The notes: a model not told the origin generated them from the sequence alone. A stretch of DNA of 38,004 bases from Bacteroidales bacterium (GCA_029983675.1 JASBYY010000031.1:1-38004); one strand, 5' to 3'. Positions 1 through 8,223 are shown, counted from the first letter of the stretch. Translations and numbers: made by a program.

Positions 1-53
1 GATTCGGGGGCTGTTTTTTTATTGCCTCAAGCCATTTGGGAACCCTTCTTATA

Positions 54-291
54 AGAATCCGTCATGCTGAACGCAGTCCCTCTTTATCAGGATACGTCAT
101 ACTGCGCCCCGACGCGGTATTTCCTCGCTATCAGTAATAATCCATTAGAAGCATCTCCTCATAAGGAGATTCCGCATCAAGTGCGGAATGACTGGGTTTG
201 TATAGAGATTCCGTGTAGGTCTCGGATCAAGTTTAGGGCGTGACACGGAATGACCATGTCTGGAAAGAGTAGGAGAACATAGCCTTGTATG
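54..291. repeat. Palindrome-rich intergenic repeat, left copy
   Basis: Non-coding block that recurs at 1791-1992. The part at 133-291 aligns without gaps to 1834-1992, with about 16 mismatches by hand count over 159 bases. It contains small palindromes: 99-106/113-120 (8-bp stem with one G-T pair), 169-176/182-189 (perfect 8 bp, loop TCAAG), and 208-215/244-251 (8 bp enclosing a longer insert that again carries TCAAG). Palindromes are bounded by GTCAT on one side and AT plus C or T on the other, in either orientation. This looks like a dispersed intergenic repeat family. I cannot assign it to a named family. Confidence 0.8.
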
Positions 292-476
292 TTTGATTGA
301 GATGTAGCCAACCAGCCTATCTTCATCTTGGTTTTGCTTTGCTACTACTTGCAATAACGCTGAGCGCGCAAAAGTTGCGGAACGATTTATCCGAAAGTTG
401 CGGAAAAATATTGCATAATCCATTTATTCATTGTATTTTTGCTGAAGATATTAGTTTGCTTCAATTCACTTCGGAA

Positions 477-1748
477 ATGGATTATCGACCTCGTATTGCT
501 GACCGTCTCATACAACATCGGCTTCAAGGCAAAGGTGCCATCTTGATAGAAGGTCCCAAGTGGTGCGGAAAGACCACCACGGCCAAACAAATCGCAAAAA
601 GCATTCTTGACTTGGGCGATAGTGCTGTCTTTGAAAATGCCCGGACAGCCTTGCAGGTCAATCCTTCATTTTTATTGAAGGGAGCCGCCCCCCAATTGAT
701 TGATGAATGGCAAACCTTGCCTGCTTTATGGGACATGGTGCGCTCTAAAGTTGACCGGTGACAACTATTCGGTCAGTTTATTCTGACCGGCAGTAGTGTA
801 CCTCCAAGTCAGGACCTGTTCGCCATAGCGGTACGGGGCGGATTGGGCGTATCAAAATGCGTCCCATGAGCCTTTGGGAGTTGGGCGAATCGAATGGGAC
901 TGTAAGTTTGGCTGATTTGTTTGAAAATGTGGAGCTTGCGCCCAAAGATAGCAAACTCGACTTGCAGCAAATTGCCTACTTGATATGCAGGGGAGGATGG
1001 CCTCAAGCCACCTTGCTCCATGGAACTATCGCTTTAGAAGAAGCACGTGACTATTGTGAAGCCATATACACGGCAGACATCCATCGCATTGACGACGTGC
1101 GCCGTAGCACTGCCCGTACCCGCTTGTTGCTTCGCTCTTACGCACGTCATCAGGGGTGCGCCTTCAGCTACAATCGATTGAGTGACGATATTAAAGCAAA
1201 TGACAACCAATCCGTTTCTTACGAAACGATTTCTGATTATGTGGAGGCACTCAGGAAGTTGTTTGTCGTTGAAGACATGTCGGCATGGAACCCTAATTTG
1301 AGAAGCCGATCGGTTATCATGACATCCGATACACGCTATTTCATCGATTCTAGCATTGCTGCTGGTGCCTTGGCAATTGGTCCACAGGATTTGATGAACG
1401 ATCTAAACACCTTGGGCTTGTTATTTGAGACGATGGCAGTACGAGATCTGCGTGTCTATGCTGATGCTTTGTATGGATGTGTTTCATTTTCGTGATGCCA
1501 ACGGATTGGAATGTGATGCAGTGTTACATCTCAGAAATGGCGCATACGGATTGATAGAAATAAAATTAGGTGGAAACGACTTGATAGAAAAGGGTGCTGC
1601 CAATTTATTGAAGTTGGCTGGCAAAATAGATACGGATAAGATGGCACCACCCTCGTTTATGATGGTGCTGACGGCAGTGGGGGCTTACGCCTACCAACGT
1701 CCTCAGGATGGCGTGTACATAGTGCCGATAGGTTGTCTGAAGCCATGA
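477..1748 (+). pseudogene. AAA-family ATPase with DUF4143 domain, broken by three lesions
   Basis: Remnant of an ATPase of the AAA_14/DUF4143 type, a large family that is often multi-copy in Bacteroidota and whose cellular role is poorly defined. The chosen ATG at 477 begins MDYRPRIADRL. A Walker A motif (GPKWCGKTT) lies about 28 residues in, and a Walker-B-like LIDEW follows. The frame then meets a TGA at 759-761, just before the family's GQFILTGS sequence, most simply a CGA-to-TGA change. A second lesion at about 815-825 shifts frame so that GRIKMRPMSLWE continues from 842. A third at about 1480-1488 shifts it again, from DALYGC into FHFRDANGLECD, the start of the nuclease-like C-terminal segment, which ends at 1748. 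All domains are still recognisable, so decay looks recent. Sequencing error could explain one lesion but hardly three. Repeats flank the gene on both sides. Confidence 0.88.
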
Positions 1749-1790
1749 TGGCCCAATCTCCCCCCAAAGAGGCAACGTCATGCCCTTATC

Positions 1791-1992
1791 AGAATCCGTC
1801 ATGCTGAACTTAATTCAGCATCTTATCATTAGCAGCAATAACCTAATAGAAGTATCTCCTCATAAGGAGATTCCGCATCAAGTGCGGAATGACAGGGTTT
1901 GTATAGAGGTTCCGTATAGGTCCCAAATCAAGTTTGGGGCGTGACACGGAATGACCATGTTTGGGAAGAGTAGGAGAGAATAGCCTTGTATG
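1791..1992. repeat. Palindrome-rich intergenic repeat, right copy
   Basis: Second copy of the block at 54-291, in the same orientation, so the ATPase pseudogene sits between direct repeats. Its palindromes are 1801-1808/1814-1821 (perfect 8 bp, loop CTTAA), 1870-1877/1883-1890 (perfect 8 bp, loop TCAAG) and 1922-1927/1933-1938 (CCCAAA/TTTGGG, loop TCAAG). The last lies inside a larger imperfect pair that matches 208-251 of the left copy. The 5' part differs from the left copy: this copy has one compact GTCATGCTGAAC palindrome where the left has about 36 more bases. Confidence 0.8.
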
Positions 1993-2038
1993 CCAGATAA
2001 AGTCAGCCCAAGGCCAACGCGCAACGGCTAATAGTTTC

Positions 2039-2839
2039 TTAGTTCAACCGTCGTCCCCAGCGGTAGGACAGGTAGAAAGTGCAGAAAAGGCGTTGCTTGG
2101 GATGTTTTGAAAGGTCTTTCGGGTCGGCCATCAAGGAGATTCCGGTAGGGAAGCATTCGATAGCTGCTCCTGTTTCGATGGATTGCACGCGTGTTTTCTG
2201 GCGGCCGATGTCGAAAACCAAACCGCTCTTGAAGTAGCCCCCCGGAGCGAAGTGCAATGTGTTGAGCCCTTCTTTGAAAGGCGCGCGACCGATAATCTCA
2301 ATCCACGAGGCCACGGAATCGAAAGTCTGGTAGGTCTCTACTTTTTTGTAGGAGCCATCGCCGACGGGCTGCATTACTTTTACGGAATAATAATAGGGCT
2401 TCATGACGGCCAATGAAACTCCCGCCGCATAAAGCCATCGTAGCTCCACGCCGCCCCAATAGGGTTTGCCGTAAATGCGCCGTTGCTGACCATAACCGCC
2501 ACGGACGACACACACTTCGTTCAATTTTCCGTAAACATAGGACCGCGTGCCGAACTGCATGGCGTTAAGTATTCGGATTTGTTTGAGTGAACGAAGGGTG
2601 TACAGCCCGAACTCCCATTCTGTCAGCTTGTGAATGCTGCGGATGCGTCCGATTTGAAAGGCAAACCCTAGCCCTTGTGTGTGCAGGGTCGCACTAAGGC
2701 TGTTTTGCCGGCTGTAGAGGATGCGCTCTTCAACAGGTTTCGTTTCATCGTTGCCAATATCAATTTGTTGCGCCTCCAATAAAAAGGGACACAAACTCAC
2801 CAATGCGGTCAGCAGACCGATGCAAACGTTTTTCCTCAT
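2039..2839 (-). CDS. Secreted, probable outer-membrane-associated protein of unknown function
   Basis: A 266-residue protein whose N-terminus has the form of a Sec signal peptide: Arg-Lys, then a hydrophobic stretch to about residue 22, then LEAQQ as a plausible cleavage site. The mature part is rich in aromatic residues and short alternating segments, and it ends in YLSYRWGRRLN, a pattern seen in outer-membrane beta-barrel proteins. I see no catalytic motif and do not recognise the family. The start lies 40 bases downstream of the stop of a 43-residue lipoprotein gene on the same strand, so the two are probably co-transcribed from the -7 element at 3054-3061. Downstream lies the repeat block at 1791-1992, with no clear terminator. 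The barrel assignment is inference. Confidence 0.75.
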   Translation of the reverse strand: MRKNVCIGLLTALVSLCPFLLEAQQIDIGNDETKPVEERILYSRQNSLSATLHTQGLGFAFQIGRIRSIHKLTEWEFGLYTLRSLKQIRILNAMQFGTRSYVYGKLNEVCVVRGGYGQQRRIYGKPYWGGVELRWLYAAGVSLAVMKPYYYSVKVMQPVGDGSYKKVETYQTFDSVASWIEIIGRAPFKEGLNTLHFAPGGYFKSGLVFDIGRQKTRVQSIETGAAIECFPTGISLMADPKDLSKHPKQRLFCTFYLSYRWGRRLN

Positions 2840-2879
2840 GACCGACAGGTTTATAGCCTCCTTGTCCTGATGAGTCGGT

Positions 2880-3011
2880 TTAGTAACGAGTTTCCTTCTG
2901 ATATTTGCGCATGTCGCCGTAGGCAGCGCATGACCTTCGTGATCCGCAAGCGGTTAACATGATGCTGGAAATGAAGGCAATCAGTAGAACTATGGCGATT
3001 TTCTTTTTCAT
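2880..3011 (-). CDS. Small lipoprotein, 43 residues
   Basis: A complete short gene, ATG to TAA, encoding a lipoprotein. It has a charged start (MKKK), a hydrophobic segment at about residues 5-19 and the lipobox LTAC with the lipidated cysteine at residue 22. After processing only about 22 residues remain: GSRR, then SCAAYGDMRKYQKETRY, which is strongly basic and tyrosine-rich. No Asp follows the cysteine; that is the signal for inner-membrane retention in E. coli, a rule of uncertain value in Bacteroidota. It lies 40 bases upstream of the secreted protein gene that starts at 2839. A perfect -7 element (TACTTTTG) sits 43 bases upstream of its start. The signal sequence, lipobox, promoter and operon position together argue for a real gene. 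Its function is unknown. Confidence 0.72.
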   Translation of the reverse strand: MKKKIAIVLLIAFISSIMLTACGSRRSCAAYGDMRKYQKETRY

Positions 3012-3053
3012 CCGAATCAAATTTCTTGGGTTGAATGCTATTTATTTCAATGG

Positions 3054-3061
3054 CAAAAGTA
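3054..3061 (-). promoter_or_regulatory. -7 promoter element for the small lipoprotein operon
   Basis: On the minus strand this reads TACTTTTG, a perfect match to the Bacteroidota -7 consensus TAnnTTTG, 43 bases upstream of the lipoprotein start. On the plus strand a weaker element, CATCTTTG at 3083-3090, probably serves ung, so the two promoters point away from each other. I see no convincing -33 element for either. Confidence 0.55.
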
Positions 3062-3103
3062 CGACCTTTTTATAAAAAACGCCATCTTTGCATTAAAATT
3101 GTC

Positions 3104-3790
3104 ATGGATATGGAAATCAAGAAACCCGCCATCGAGGCATCGTGGTACCGAGTGTTGCAGCCTGAATTTGAATCGGCTTATTTTGCCGATCTGAAATCGT
3201 TTTTGGTGGAAGAAAAGCGAAAATATGTGGTCTATCCACCAGGAAGCCTGATATTCAACGCTTTCAATCTGACACCATTTGACAAGGTGAAGGTGGTTAT
3301 CTTAGGACAAGACCCTTATCACGGTCCGTGTCAGGCGCACGGCTTGTCGTTTTCCGTCCCTGATGGCGTAGATTTTCCGCCAAGCCTGCGCAATATCATG
3401 AAGGAGCTGCACGATGATTTGGGCATCCCGGTGTCGCATAGCGGCAATTTGGAGCAATGGGCGCACGAGGGCGTGTTGCTGCTCAATGCTTCGCTTACTG
3501 TGCGTGCAGGGCAGGCGGCTTCACATGCCGGACACGGCTGGGAACGCTTTACCGATGCGGCCATACGGGCGCTCTCGGTAGAGCGTGAACACCTTGTCTT
3601 TATCCTTTGGGGGAATTATGCTATCGCAAAATCCGCCTTGATAGACACATCGAAGCACTTGATTCTCAAATCAGTACATCCGTCGCCTTTGTCTGCAAGC
3701 CGCGGCTTTTTCGGTTGCCATCATTTTTCGAAGACCAACGAATACCTTTGCCGGCATGGCATACAGCCCATCGACTGGAAACTATCGTAA
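3104..3790 (+). CDS. ung: Uracil-DNA glycosylase
   Basis: Family 1 uracil-DNA glycosylase, which removes uracil from DNA as the first step of base-excision repair. The full-length protein has about 228 residues. The water-activating motif GQDPYHGP is at about residues 68-75 (catalytic Asp 70), LLLNASLTVRAGQAASH at about 126-141, and the DNA-intercalation loop HPSPLS at about 192-197 with its catalytic His. The start is ATG 3104 or ATG 3110. An earlier in-frame ATG at 3035 lies upstream of the probable -7 element (CATCTTTG, 3083-3090) and is unlikely. If that element is right the mRNA leader is only about 7-15 bases. rdgB follows 45 bases downstream, pairing two enzymes that keep damaged bases out of DNA. 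Confidence 0.96.
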   Translation: MDMEIKKPAIEASWYRVLQPEFESAYFADLKSFLVEEKRKYVVYPPGSLIFNAFNLTPFDKVKVVILGQDPYHGPCQAHGLSFSVPDGVDFPPSLRNIMKELHDDLGIPVSHSGNLEQWAHEGVLLLNASLTVRAGQAASHAGHGWERFTDAAIRALSVEREHLVFILWGNYAIAKSALIDTSKHLILKSVHPSPLSASRGFFGCHHFSKTNEYLCRHGIQPIDWKLS

Positions 3791-3835
3791 CCATGGATTT
3801 TGAATTGTATAACAGAGTATCAAATAATATTGCAC

Positions 3836-4420
3836 ATGAAAGAACTGGTTTTTGCCACGAACAACAAGCATAAATTGGAGGAGATACGCGCAATCATGTC
3901 GGGTAAATACTTGATCCGCAGTCTTAACGATATTGGATTTTACGAGGAAATCGTAGAGGATGCCGACACCATTCAGGGCAACGCGATGATCAAGGCGGAC
4001 TGTATCACGAAGCGTTTCGGCATGAATTGTTTTGCCGATGACACAGGATTGGAAGTGGAGGCCTTAGGCGGTGCGCCCGGCGTGTATTCGGCACGTTATG
4101 CGGGTGAGCATTGCAGCTATCAGGACAATGTGAACAAGATGCTGGCGGCTATGAAAGGGATGCAAAATCGGAAGGCGGTGTTTCGCACGGTGATTGCCTT
4201 GAACCTCGACGGCAAGTCCTATCTTTTTGAAGGGCGTTGCGAGGGGGCTATCATCGATGCGCCGCGTGGCGAGGCAGGTTTTGGCTACGACCCGATTTTC
4301 TTACCCGATGGCTACGACCAGACCTTTGCCGAGATGCCCTCGGAACAAAAGAACGCCATCAGCCACCGGGGAAGAGCCATGCAACAGCTGATACGCTTCT
4401 TATCGGAAGAGGGGTTGTAA
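3836..4420 (+). CDS. rdgB: RdgB/HAM1 non-canonical purine NTP pyrophosphatase
   Basis: Hydrolyses dITP, XTP and related deaminated purine nucleotides to the monophosphate and pyrophosphate, keeping them out of DNA and RNA. At 194 residues it has the usual family length. Visible motifs are the N-terminal TNNKHKLEEI (substrate loop), DDTGLEVEALGGAPGVYSAR (metal and base binding, mid-protein), FGYDPIFLP and the C-terminal SHRGRAM. The ATG at 3836 gives the standard N-terminus MKELVFATNN; a start at 3800 would add 12 residues absent from the family. It probably forms a unit with ung. It converges on alaS and ends just before the hairpin at 4436-4466. Confidence 0.96.
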   Translation: MKELVFATNNKHKLEEIRAIMSGKYLIRSLNDIGFYEEIVEDADTIQGNAMIKADCITKRFGMNCFADDTGLEVEALGGAPGVYSARYAGEHCSYQDNVNKMLAAMKGMQNRKAVFRTVIALNLDGKSYLFEGRCEGAIIDAPRGEAGFGYDPIFLPDGYDQTFAEMPSEQKNAISHRGRAMQQLIRFLSEEGL

Positions 4421-4435
4421 ACAGCCTCTAAAAGC

Positions 4436-4466
4436 GCAAGGGCATTCCCGACGGAAATGCCCTTGC
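4436..4466. terminator. Bidirectional hairpin between convergent rdgB and alaS
   Basis: Perfect 11-bp stem, 4436-4446 with 4456-4466 (GCAAGGGCATT/AATGCCCTTGC), around a 9-base loop. It stands between two convergent stop codons. Runs of T are weak on both sides, so it may act as an mRNA 3'-end stabiliser as much as an intrinsic terminator. Confidence 0.7.
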
Positions 4467-4508
4467 ACCATTAGATAGTCTTGACTTGTGCAACTGTTGC
4501 GGTACGGT

Positions 4509-7124
4509 TTACAACCGTTCCTGAATCATCTGCATGGCTTTTGGCAGCCCGTCGGCATTGCGTCCGCCCGCCGTGCACAGTGTCTTTTGTCCGCCTCCGC
4601 CGCCTTGGATTTCCTTGGCTACCTCGCGGATGATTTTGGTAGCATCAAGACCTTTGGCATCGGCGAAAGCCTCGGGAAGCAATAGTCCTAAGGCGGGTTT
4701 TCCTTCAAATACGGCACCGAGAATGGCAATGCAGTTTCCGTTGAGGGCTTTCAGTGCCAAGGCGGTATTCTTCAGCTGGTCGCCGTTGCAGTTGAGCGTA
4801 GCGACGACAAGACGATAACCTTCATGGTCGGAGGCTTTTTCAAGCAGTTTTTCAGCCATTGTTTGGGCCTTTTCCTGCAATAGATGTTCCACCTCCTTTT
4901 TCAAACTTTGATTCTGTTCGGCAAGCGTCTCGATGCTTTTTACGATGTCGGCAGGTGATTTCACGATTTCCTTGATGCGGTTCATCTGGTCGATATGATG
5001 GTCCAGATACTCTTCAACAGCTTCGCCGGTAATGGCCTCGATACGGTGTATGCCGGCCGCAATGGCACCTTCCGAAACGATTTTGAAAACGCCGATGTTA
5101 CCGGTGGCCGAAGTATGCGTGCCGCCGCAAAGCTCCGTGGAGAAATCCTCGCCGAACCTGACTACGCGCACCTTGTCGCCATATTTCTCGCCAAACAAGG
5201 CCATGGCTCCCATGGTTTTTGCTTCGTCAATCGGAACGTCTTCAAAGGTGACATTGGCGATGTTTTCTCTTATTTTCTGATTTACAATGCGTTCCACCTT
5301 CTGGATTTCTTCGGCGCTCATCTTGGCGAAATGGCTGAAGTCGAAACGTAGGCGTTCATCGTCAACCAACGATCCTTTTTGTTCGACATGTGCACCGAGC
5401 ACTTGGCGCAGTGCGGCATGCATGAGGTGTGTCGCGCTGTGGTTGTTTGCGATGCGTAGCCGACGTTCGCGGTCAATCTGTGCCGTGAAATCTGCCTCGG
5501 GTGTCTGTGGCAGCCGGTCGGTGATGTGAATGATCAGGTTGTTTTCCTTGATCGTATTGAGGATGCTTATGGTTTCGTTTTCCGAACGCAAAATGCCGGA
5601 GTCACCCACCTGACCGCCCATTTCGGCATAAAAAGGAGTGCGGTCAAGCACAATCTCGTAATGGGTTTGTTTTTTCGTCTTCACTTCTCTGTAACGCAAG
5701 ACCCGGCATGGGGTCTCGCTTTGGCTGTAGCCTATGAAATCGGTGGGCTGTTCGCTCGCCATGACGACGACCCAGTCGCCGTTGGCTTTTCCGGCAGCCT
5801 CGCGGGAGCGGTTTTTCTGTTCTTCGAGTTTTTCATGGAAGCCTTTCATGTCCACTTCAAGACCTTTTTCCTGTGCCATGAGCTGGGTCAAGTCGATGGG
5901 GAAGCCGTAGGTGTCAAACAATTCAAAGGCAAAGCCGCCGTCGATGACGCGAATGCCTTGGTTTTGCTCGGTGTAGGTCTCAAAGCGTTTGATGCCTTGG
6001 GCAAGGGTGCGCAGGAAAGCCGATTCTTCTTCACAAATGACTTTTTCGACAAGCTCTTGTTGGGTTTTGATCTCAGGAAAGTTGTGCTGCATCTGTTCGA
6101 CAAGGATGGGAAGGAGCTTGTAAACAAAAGGAGCCTCAAAATGCAGGAATGTGAAGCCGTAGCGTATGGCGCGACGCAACACGCGGCGGATGACGTAGCC
6201 TGCGCCGTTGTTTGACGGCAGTTGTCCGTCGCTGATGGCAAAGCTCACCGCACGGCAATGGTCGGCGATGACACGCATGGCGACATCACTCTTTTCGTCT
6301 TTTCCGTATGCGATACCCGACATTTTGGCCAGCGCCTGGATCAAGGGCTGGAACACATCCGTGTCGTAGTTCGAGGTCTTGCCTTGCAGTACACGGCACA
6401 AACGTTCAAATCCCATTCCCGTATCGACATGTTTTTCAGGAAGTTCTACAAGACTTCCGTTGGACAATCTGTTGTATTGAATGAAAACAAGGTTCCAGAT
6501 CTCAATGACTTCGGGGTCGTCTTTGTTGACGAGTTCCCGTCCTGAGATTTGGGTGCGGCGTTGAGGGTCGCGCAGATCGATATGGATTTCGGAGCACGGA
6601 CCGCACGGACCGGTTTCGCCCATTTCCCAGAAATTGTCTTTCTTGTTGCCATAAATGATGCGCGATTCATCGATATGGGCTTTCCAAAAACCGTAGGCTT
6701 CCATGTCGGGGCCTTGGTGGGCACCCTCATCGCCGCCGAAAACAGTGACGTAGAGCTTGTCCTTGTCGATCTTCACCACTTCGGTAAGGTATTCCCAAGC
6801 AAAGGCAATGGCTTCTTTTTTGAAATAGTCGCCAAACGACCAGTTGCCCAGCATCTCGAACATGGTGTGGTGGTAGGTGTCGTGTCCCACTTCTTCCAAG
6901 TCGTTGTGTTTGCCGGAAACACGCAGGCATTTCTGTGTGTCGCTGACACGCTTCGCCTTGGCAGGCTGGTTACCCAGAAAAACATCCTTAAACTGGTTCA
7001 TGCCCGCGTTGGTGAACATGAGTGTAGGGTCGTTCTTTACCACGATGGGAGCAGAGGGAACGATCAGGTGTTCTTTCGATCGGAAAAACTCCAAAAAGCT
7101 GTTTCTAATATCGTATGCGTTCAT
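4509..7124 (-). CDS. alaS: Alanine--tRNA ligase
   Basis: Charges tRNA-Ala with alanine in the cytoplasm and hydrolyses mischarged Ser- and Gly-tRNA-Ala. The 871 residues match the full-length family. The class II catalytic domain covers about residues 1-250, with FRSKEHLIVPSAPIV and the GPCGPCSEIH segment. The editing domain carries the zinc-site motifs HSATH (562-566) and CGGTH (666-670). A coiled linker follows at about 710-760, and the C-terminal DHHA1-type domain holds GGGGGQKTLCTAGG near its end. The start at 7124 gives the conserved MNAYDIRNSFLEFF. It is transcribed divergently from the M23 peptidase gene; the promoter is probably the TAATTTTG at 7183-7176, read leftwards. Confidence 0.98.
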   Translation of the reverse strand: MNAYDIRNSFLEFFRSKEHLIVPSAPIVVKNDPTLMFTNAGMNQFKDVFLGNQPAKAKRVSDTQKCLRVSGKHNDLEEVGHDTYHHTMFEMLGNWSFGDYFKKEAIAFAWEYLTEVVKIDKDKLYVTVFGGDEGAHQGPDMEAYGFWKAHIDESRIIYGNKKDNFWEMGETGPCGPCSEIHIDLRDPQRRTQISGRELVNKDDPEVIEIWNLVFIQYNRLSNGSLVELPEKHVDTGMGFERLCRVLQGKTSNYDTDVFQPLIQALAKMSGIAYGKDEKSDVAMRVIADHCRAVSFAISDGQLPSNNGAGYVIRRVLRRAIRYGFTFLHFEAPFVYKLLPILVEQMQHNFPEIKTQQELVEKVICEEESAFLRTLAQGIKRFETYTEQNQGIRVIDGGFAFELFDTYGFPIDLTQLMAQEKGLEVDMKGFHEKLEEQKNRSREAAGKANGDWVVVMASEQPTDFIGYSQSETPCRVLRYREVKTKKQTHYEIVLDRTPFYAEMGGQVGDSGILRSENETISILNTIKENNLIIHITDRLPQTPEADFTAQIDRERRLRIANNHSATHLMHAALRQVLGAHVEQKGSLVDDERLRFDFSHFAKMSAEEIQKVERIVNQKIRENIANVTFEDVPIDEAKTMGAMALFGEKYGDKVRVVRFGEDFSTELCGGTHTSATGNIGVFKIVSEGAIAAGIHRIEAITGEAVEEYLDHHIDQMNRIKEIVKSPADIVKSIETLAEQNQSLKKEVEHLLQEKAQTMAEKLLEKASDHEGYRLVVATLNCNGDQLKNTALALKALNGNCIAILGAVFEGKPALGLLLPEAFADAKGLDATKIIREVAKEIQGGGGGQKTLCTAGGRNADGLPKAMQMIQERL

Positions 7125-7175
7125 TTATAGTGAGTTATTTTAATGCGAGACGGATAAAAATGTCATGAAAAAGTG

Positions 7176-7202
7176 CAAAATTACGGGATTTTTGTAATTT
7201 TG
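7176..7202. promoter_or_regulatory. Mirror-image divergent promoters for alaS and the M23-MerR operon
   Basis: The minus-strand -7 element TAATTTTG (7183-7176) faces alaS and an identical plus-strand TAATTTTG (7195-7202) faces the M23 gene. With flanking bases they form a perfect inverted repeat, GCAAAATTAC/GTAATTTTGC. Both translation starts lie about 50 bases away. For alaS a TTG at 7207-7205 on the minus strand is a possible -33 element with a 21-base spacer. No clear -33 is visible for the M23 side. Confidence 0.65.
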
Positions 7203-7250
7203 CGCAATTCTTTGTGAAATACAGCGTTATTTCACGAAATAATATTGCGA

Positions 7251-8222
7251 ATGCCCAAACAGAAGTACATCTTCAACACAAAGACCCTGAAGTACGAGAA
7301 GTACAAGCTGCCGGCCCGCTTGCGCTTGGGACGGGTGTTTGCCTTTCTTGTTTCTTGTGCTGCGGTGGCTTTCTTGTTTCTTGTGGTTTTCTACCATTTT
7401 TTCGGCTCTCCGCGTGAAAGAATGCAGGCGCGAGAAATCGAATACATGAAGCTGCAGTATGAGATTCTGAACGACAAGATGAACGACATGAACCAGCTGC
7501 TTGCCGATATTGAACATCGCGACGATGATATTTACCGCGTGATCTTCGAAGCGGAGCCGATTCAGGCATCGGTGCGCAAAGGAGGTTTCGGAGGTTCCGA
7601 CCGCTATGAAGGTCTTTATGGCTATAAGAATTCCGACCTTGTGGCGGCCATGTCGCGCAAGTTGGATGTTATTGCCAGTCAGCTTTACGTGCAGTCCAAG
7701 TCCTATGACGAAGTTTTTGAAATGGCGCGAAACAAGTCGCAGATGCTGGCGGCCATTCCTGCCATTATTCCGGTCAAAGAGACCGATATCAAGTATATTT
7801 CTTCTTATTTCGGTTATCGGTTGGATCCAATTTATAAAGTGCCGAAATTCCACAGCGGAATTGACTTTTCCGCACCACTTGGCACTTTTGTGTATGCTTC
7901 GGGCGACGGTAAAGTGACGAGTGCCGATATTAAGCAGGCAGGTTATGGCAGTATGATTACAATAGACCACGGTTTCGGCTATCAAACACGCTACGCCCAT
8001 CTCAATAAGTTTGCCGTGCGCAGAGGTCAAAAGGTAAAGCGTGGACAACTTATCGGTTATGTGGGTAATACGGGAAAAGCCACAGGATACCACCTTCATT
8101 ATGAAGTGCTGAAAAATGGTGTCATCATCGATCCTATACACTTCTTTTTCAATGATCTGACCCCCGAACAGTACGACCAGATATTGGAACAATCGTTGCA
8201 ACCTTCACAATCTATGGACTGA
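7251..8222 (+). CDS. M23 family metallopeptidase, membrane-anchored
   Basis: Peptidoglycan endopeptidase of the LytM/M23 family, or a regulator derived from it. The 323-residue protein has a short basic cytoplasmic start, a transmembrane segment at about residues 29-49, a coiled-coil-like region at about 58-100 and a C-terminal M23 domain at about 190-300. Zinc-ligand motifs are intact: HSGIDFS (His and Asp) and HLHYE (His), with the partner His in YAHLNKF, so it is probably catalytically active in the periplasm. ATG 7251 (MPKQKYIFNTK) was chosen over the in-frame TTG at 7245. One base separates its stop from the MerR start. This M23-MerR pair next to a divergent alaS is a familiar Bacteroidota arrangement. 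Confidence 0.93.
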   Translation: MPKQKYIFNTKTLKYEKYKLPARLRLGRVFAFLVSCAAVAFLFLVVFYHFFGSPRERMQAREIEYMKLQYEILNDKMNDMNQLLADIEHRDDDIYRVIFEAEPIQASVRKGGFGGSDRYEGLYGYKNSDLVAAMSRKLDVIASQLYVQSKSYDEVFEMARNKSQMLAAIPAIIPVKETDIKYISSYFGYRLDPIYKVPKFHSGIDFSAPLGTFVYASGDGKVTSADIKQAGYGSMITIDHGFGYQTRYAHLNKFAVRRGQKVKRGQLIGYVGNTGKATGYHLHYEVLKNGVIIDPIHFFFNDLTPEQYDQILEQSLQPSQSMD

Positions 8223-8223
8223 T

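Noticed and set aside
759..761. TGA read as tryptophan or selenocysteine (also at 37953-37955)
   Set aside because: Other genes here end cleanly at TGA with tight downstream starts (10675-10677 before rluD, 8220-8222 before the MerR gene), and the ATPase also has two frameshifts, so simple decay explains it. No selenocysteine insertion hairpin was seen.
5526..6215. Long open frames antisense to alaS, and similar ones antisense to secA (20398-21603), rluD and rny
   Set aside because: They are mirror frames of strongly conserved genes, with no independent start signals or domains.
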